Part shown: in pieces, positions 5,664 to 6,057 of the stretch
Layout of the letters: every line of letters starts with the position of its first letter
How positions within the stretch are numbered: position 1 is the first letter of the stretch
Assembly (NCBI GenBank): GCA_017743605.1
Contig: JAGHYO010000141.1
Location: 1 to 6,057, forward strand
Source of the DNA: Thermoflexus sp.
Lineage (GTDB): Bacteria; Chloroflexota; Anaerolineae; Thermoflexales; Thermoflexaceae
Direction: 5' to 3'
Length of the DNA: 6,057 nucleotides
Notes under the pieces: model-generated
The model's database searches: none
What the model saw: the letters and a program-made list of their open reading frames with translations, nothing else
What the model was told of the DNA's origin: nothing
Made by a program: the position numbers and the translations under genes

Positions 5664-5926
5664 CATTCGCCTCCCTGACGCCAGTATTTATCCACCTTGC
5701 TCGTCCAGTACACCGTAAGGATTTTGCGCCCTTCCGGGATTTCCAAAAAAGGAACGCGCAGCAATCCACCGTGAGCGCGGGATTGGGCCACTTGAACCCC
5801 ATGCTCTCCGGGAACAATCTGCTCCGGCTGACTCACCACGCGTTCTACCTCCTCACACGTGATTCCCTTTTTGACTTCCCATTGCCTTTGCCGATCTTCG
5901 GCATGATGCGTCCAGACAACCCTCAC
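5663..5926 (-). CDS. DUF4258 domain protein, possible toxin-like partner of DUF2283
   Basis: An 87-aa protein read from GTG at 5926. Seen: VVWTHHAEDRQRQW at residues 3-16, matching the THHAxxR-type opening of DUF4258; GITCEEVERVVSQPEQIV at 21-38, the family's helix followed by a Pxxhh turn; and a C-terminal strand with ILTVYWTSKVDKYW at 69-82. Known: the family is small, alpha/beta and often found with small antitoxin-like or DUF2283 genes; its activity is not settled. An in-frame ATG at 5959 abuts the upstream gene's stop but has no RBS and would add MNFLWLGELLI, which the family does not normally have. GTG at 5926 has GGGAGAG nine bases upstream. The 3' end overlaps DUF2283 by ATGA. No second copy is visible in the duplicated unit, where it appears to have been deleted. 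Confidence 0.78.
   Translation of the reverse strand: MRVVWTHHAEDRQRQWEVKKGITCEEVERVVSQPEQIVPGEHGVQVAQSRAHGGLLRVPFLEIPEGRKILTVYWTSKVDKYWRQGGE
5670..5675 (-). promoter_or_regulatory. RBS for DUF2283
   Basis: GGGAGG on the minus strand, inside the 3' end of the DUF4258 gene. Its six-base spacing favours the second of the two tandem ATGs (5663). Confidence 0.5.
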
Positions 5927-5935
5927 AATAAGAAG

Positions 5936-5942
5936 CTCTCCC
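5936..5942 (-). promoter_or_regulatory. RBS supporting the GTG start of DUF4258
   Basis: GGGAGAG on the minus strand, nine bases before GTG at 5926; no comparable site precedes the ATG at 5959. Confidence 0.45.
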
Positions 5943-5959
5943 AACCACAAAAAGTTCAT

Positions 5960-6057
5960 TCATCGAGCGAATTGGCCGATGGCCAGGAGGAGGCTGATCA
6001 CTGTCCCGATCACGGCCAGCGCGCCGATCAGCCAGCGGGTCTGCACCACCATCTGTT
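5960..6057 (-). CDS. C-terminal tail of a small membrane protein, probably coiled-coil/TM (5' end beyond window)
   Basis: Only the last 31 codons and the stop (5960-5962) are present. They read QMVVQTRW, then a hydrophobic helix LIGALAVIGTVISLLLAIGQ, then FAR. This looks like the usual ending of small bacterial proteins with a coiled coil followed by one C-terminal transmembrane helix. The coil of the related gene at 5102-5338 ends at DRIY, a natural continuation point for this tail, so I infer that the gene outside the window is its full-length paralogue. The stop directly abuts an in-frame ATG of the DUF4258 reading frame (TGAATG), indicating one transcription unit. Confidence 0.65.
   Translation of the reverse strand, partial: QMVVQTRWLIGALAVIGTVISLLLAIGQFAR

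Noticed and set aside
5663..5959. ATG at 5959 as the start of the DUF4258 gene
   Set aside because: No RBS and a non-family N-terminal extension; GTG at 5926 has a well-placed GGGAGAG. Not fully excluded, because the ATG abuts the upstream stop.

Overview
Every gene I can support lies on the minus strand and reads from high to low coordinates, with almost no intergenic space. The window looks like one bacterial transcription unit of moderately high GC, with repeated 1-19 bp start/stop overlaps. The taxon cannot be fixed from the sequence. The small coiled-coil, DUF4258 and DUF2283 proteins beside a TPR/polysaccharide operon remind me of Chloroflexota, but that is a low-confidence impression.

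Downstream part (1-3614): four genes for a diacetamido nucleotide sugar, in transcription order 2-epimerase (WlbD/WbpI-like), N-acetyltransferase (WlbB/WbpD-like), PLP aminotransferase (WlbC/WbpE-like) and Gfo/Idh/MocA dehydrogenase (WlbA/WbpB-like, cut by the left window edge). Together they match the steps from UDP-GlcNAc-uronate to UDP-2,3-diacetamido-2,3-dideoxy-mannuronate or a close relative. The 6-dehydrogenase that would open the pathway (WbpA type) is not in the window. Middle (3611-4924): a 437-residue TPR protein with one N-terminal membrane helix, coupled to the epimerase by a TTGA overlap. It may be a membrane scaffold for polysaccharide assembly.

Upstream part (4894-6057): a small-gene region with an unusual history. 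At the right edge is the tail of a membrane protein, then a DUF4258 gene, then a DUF2283 gene. Next comes a second, damaged version of the same set: a coiled-coil gene that ends just where the first one's membrane helix would begin, joined directly to a 5'-truncated and frameshifted DUF2283 copy. Direct repeats of about 210 bp (5418-5626 and 4894-5104, about 93% identical by eye) cover the 3' part of DUF2283, a 9-nt spacer and the first codons of the TPR gene. The simplest reading is a tandem duplication of a coiled-coil/TM - DUF4258 - DUF2283 module whose endpoint fell inside the TPR gene's first codons. The TPR-proximal copy then lost an internal segment.

No RNA genes, CRISPR array, transposase or convincing terminator were seen. 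No stretch over 300 bases lacks a gene or gene remnant.
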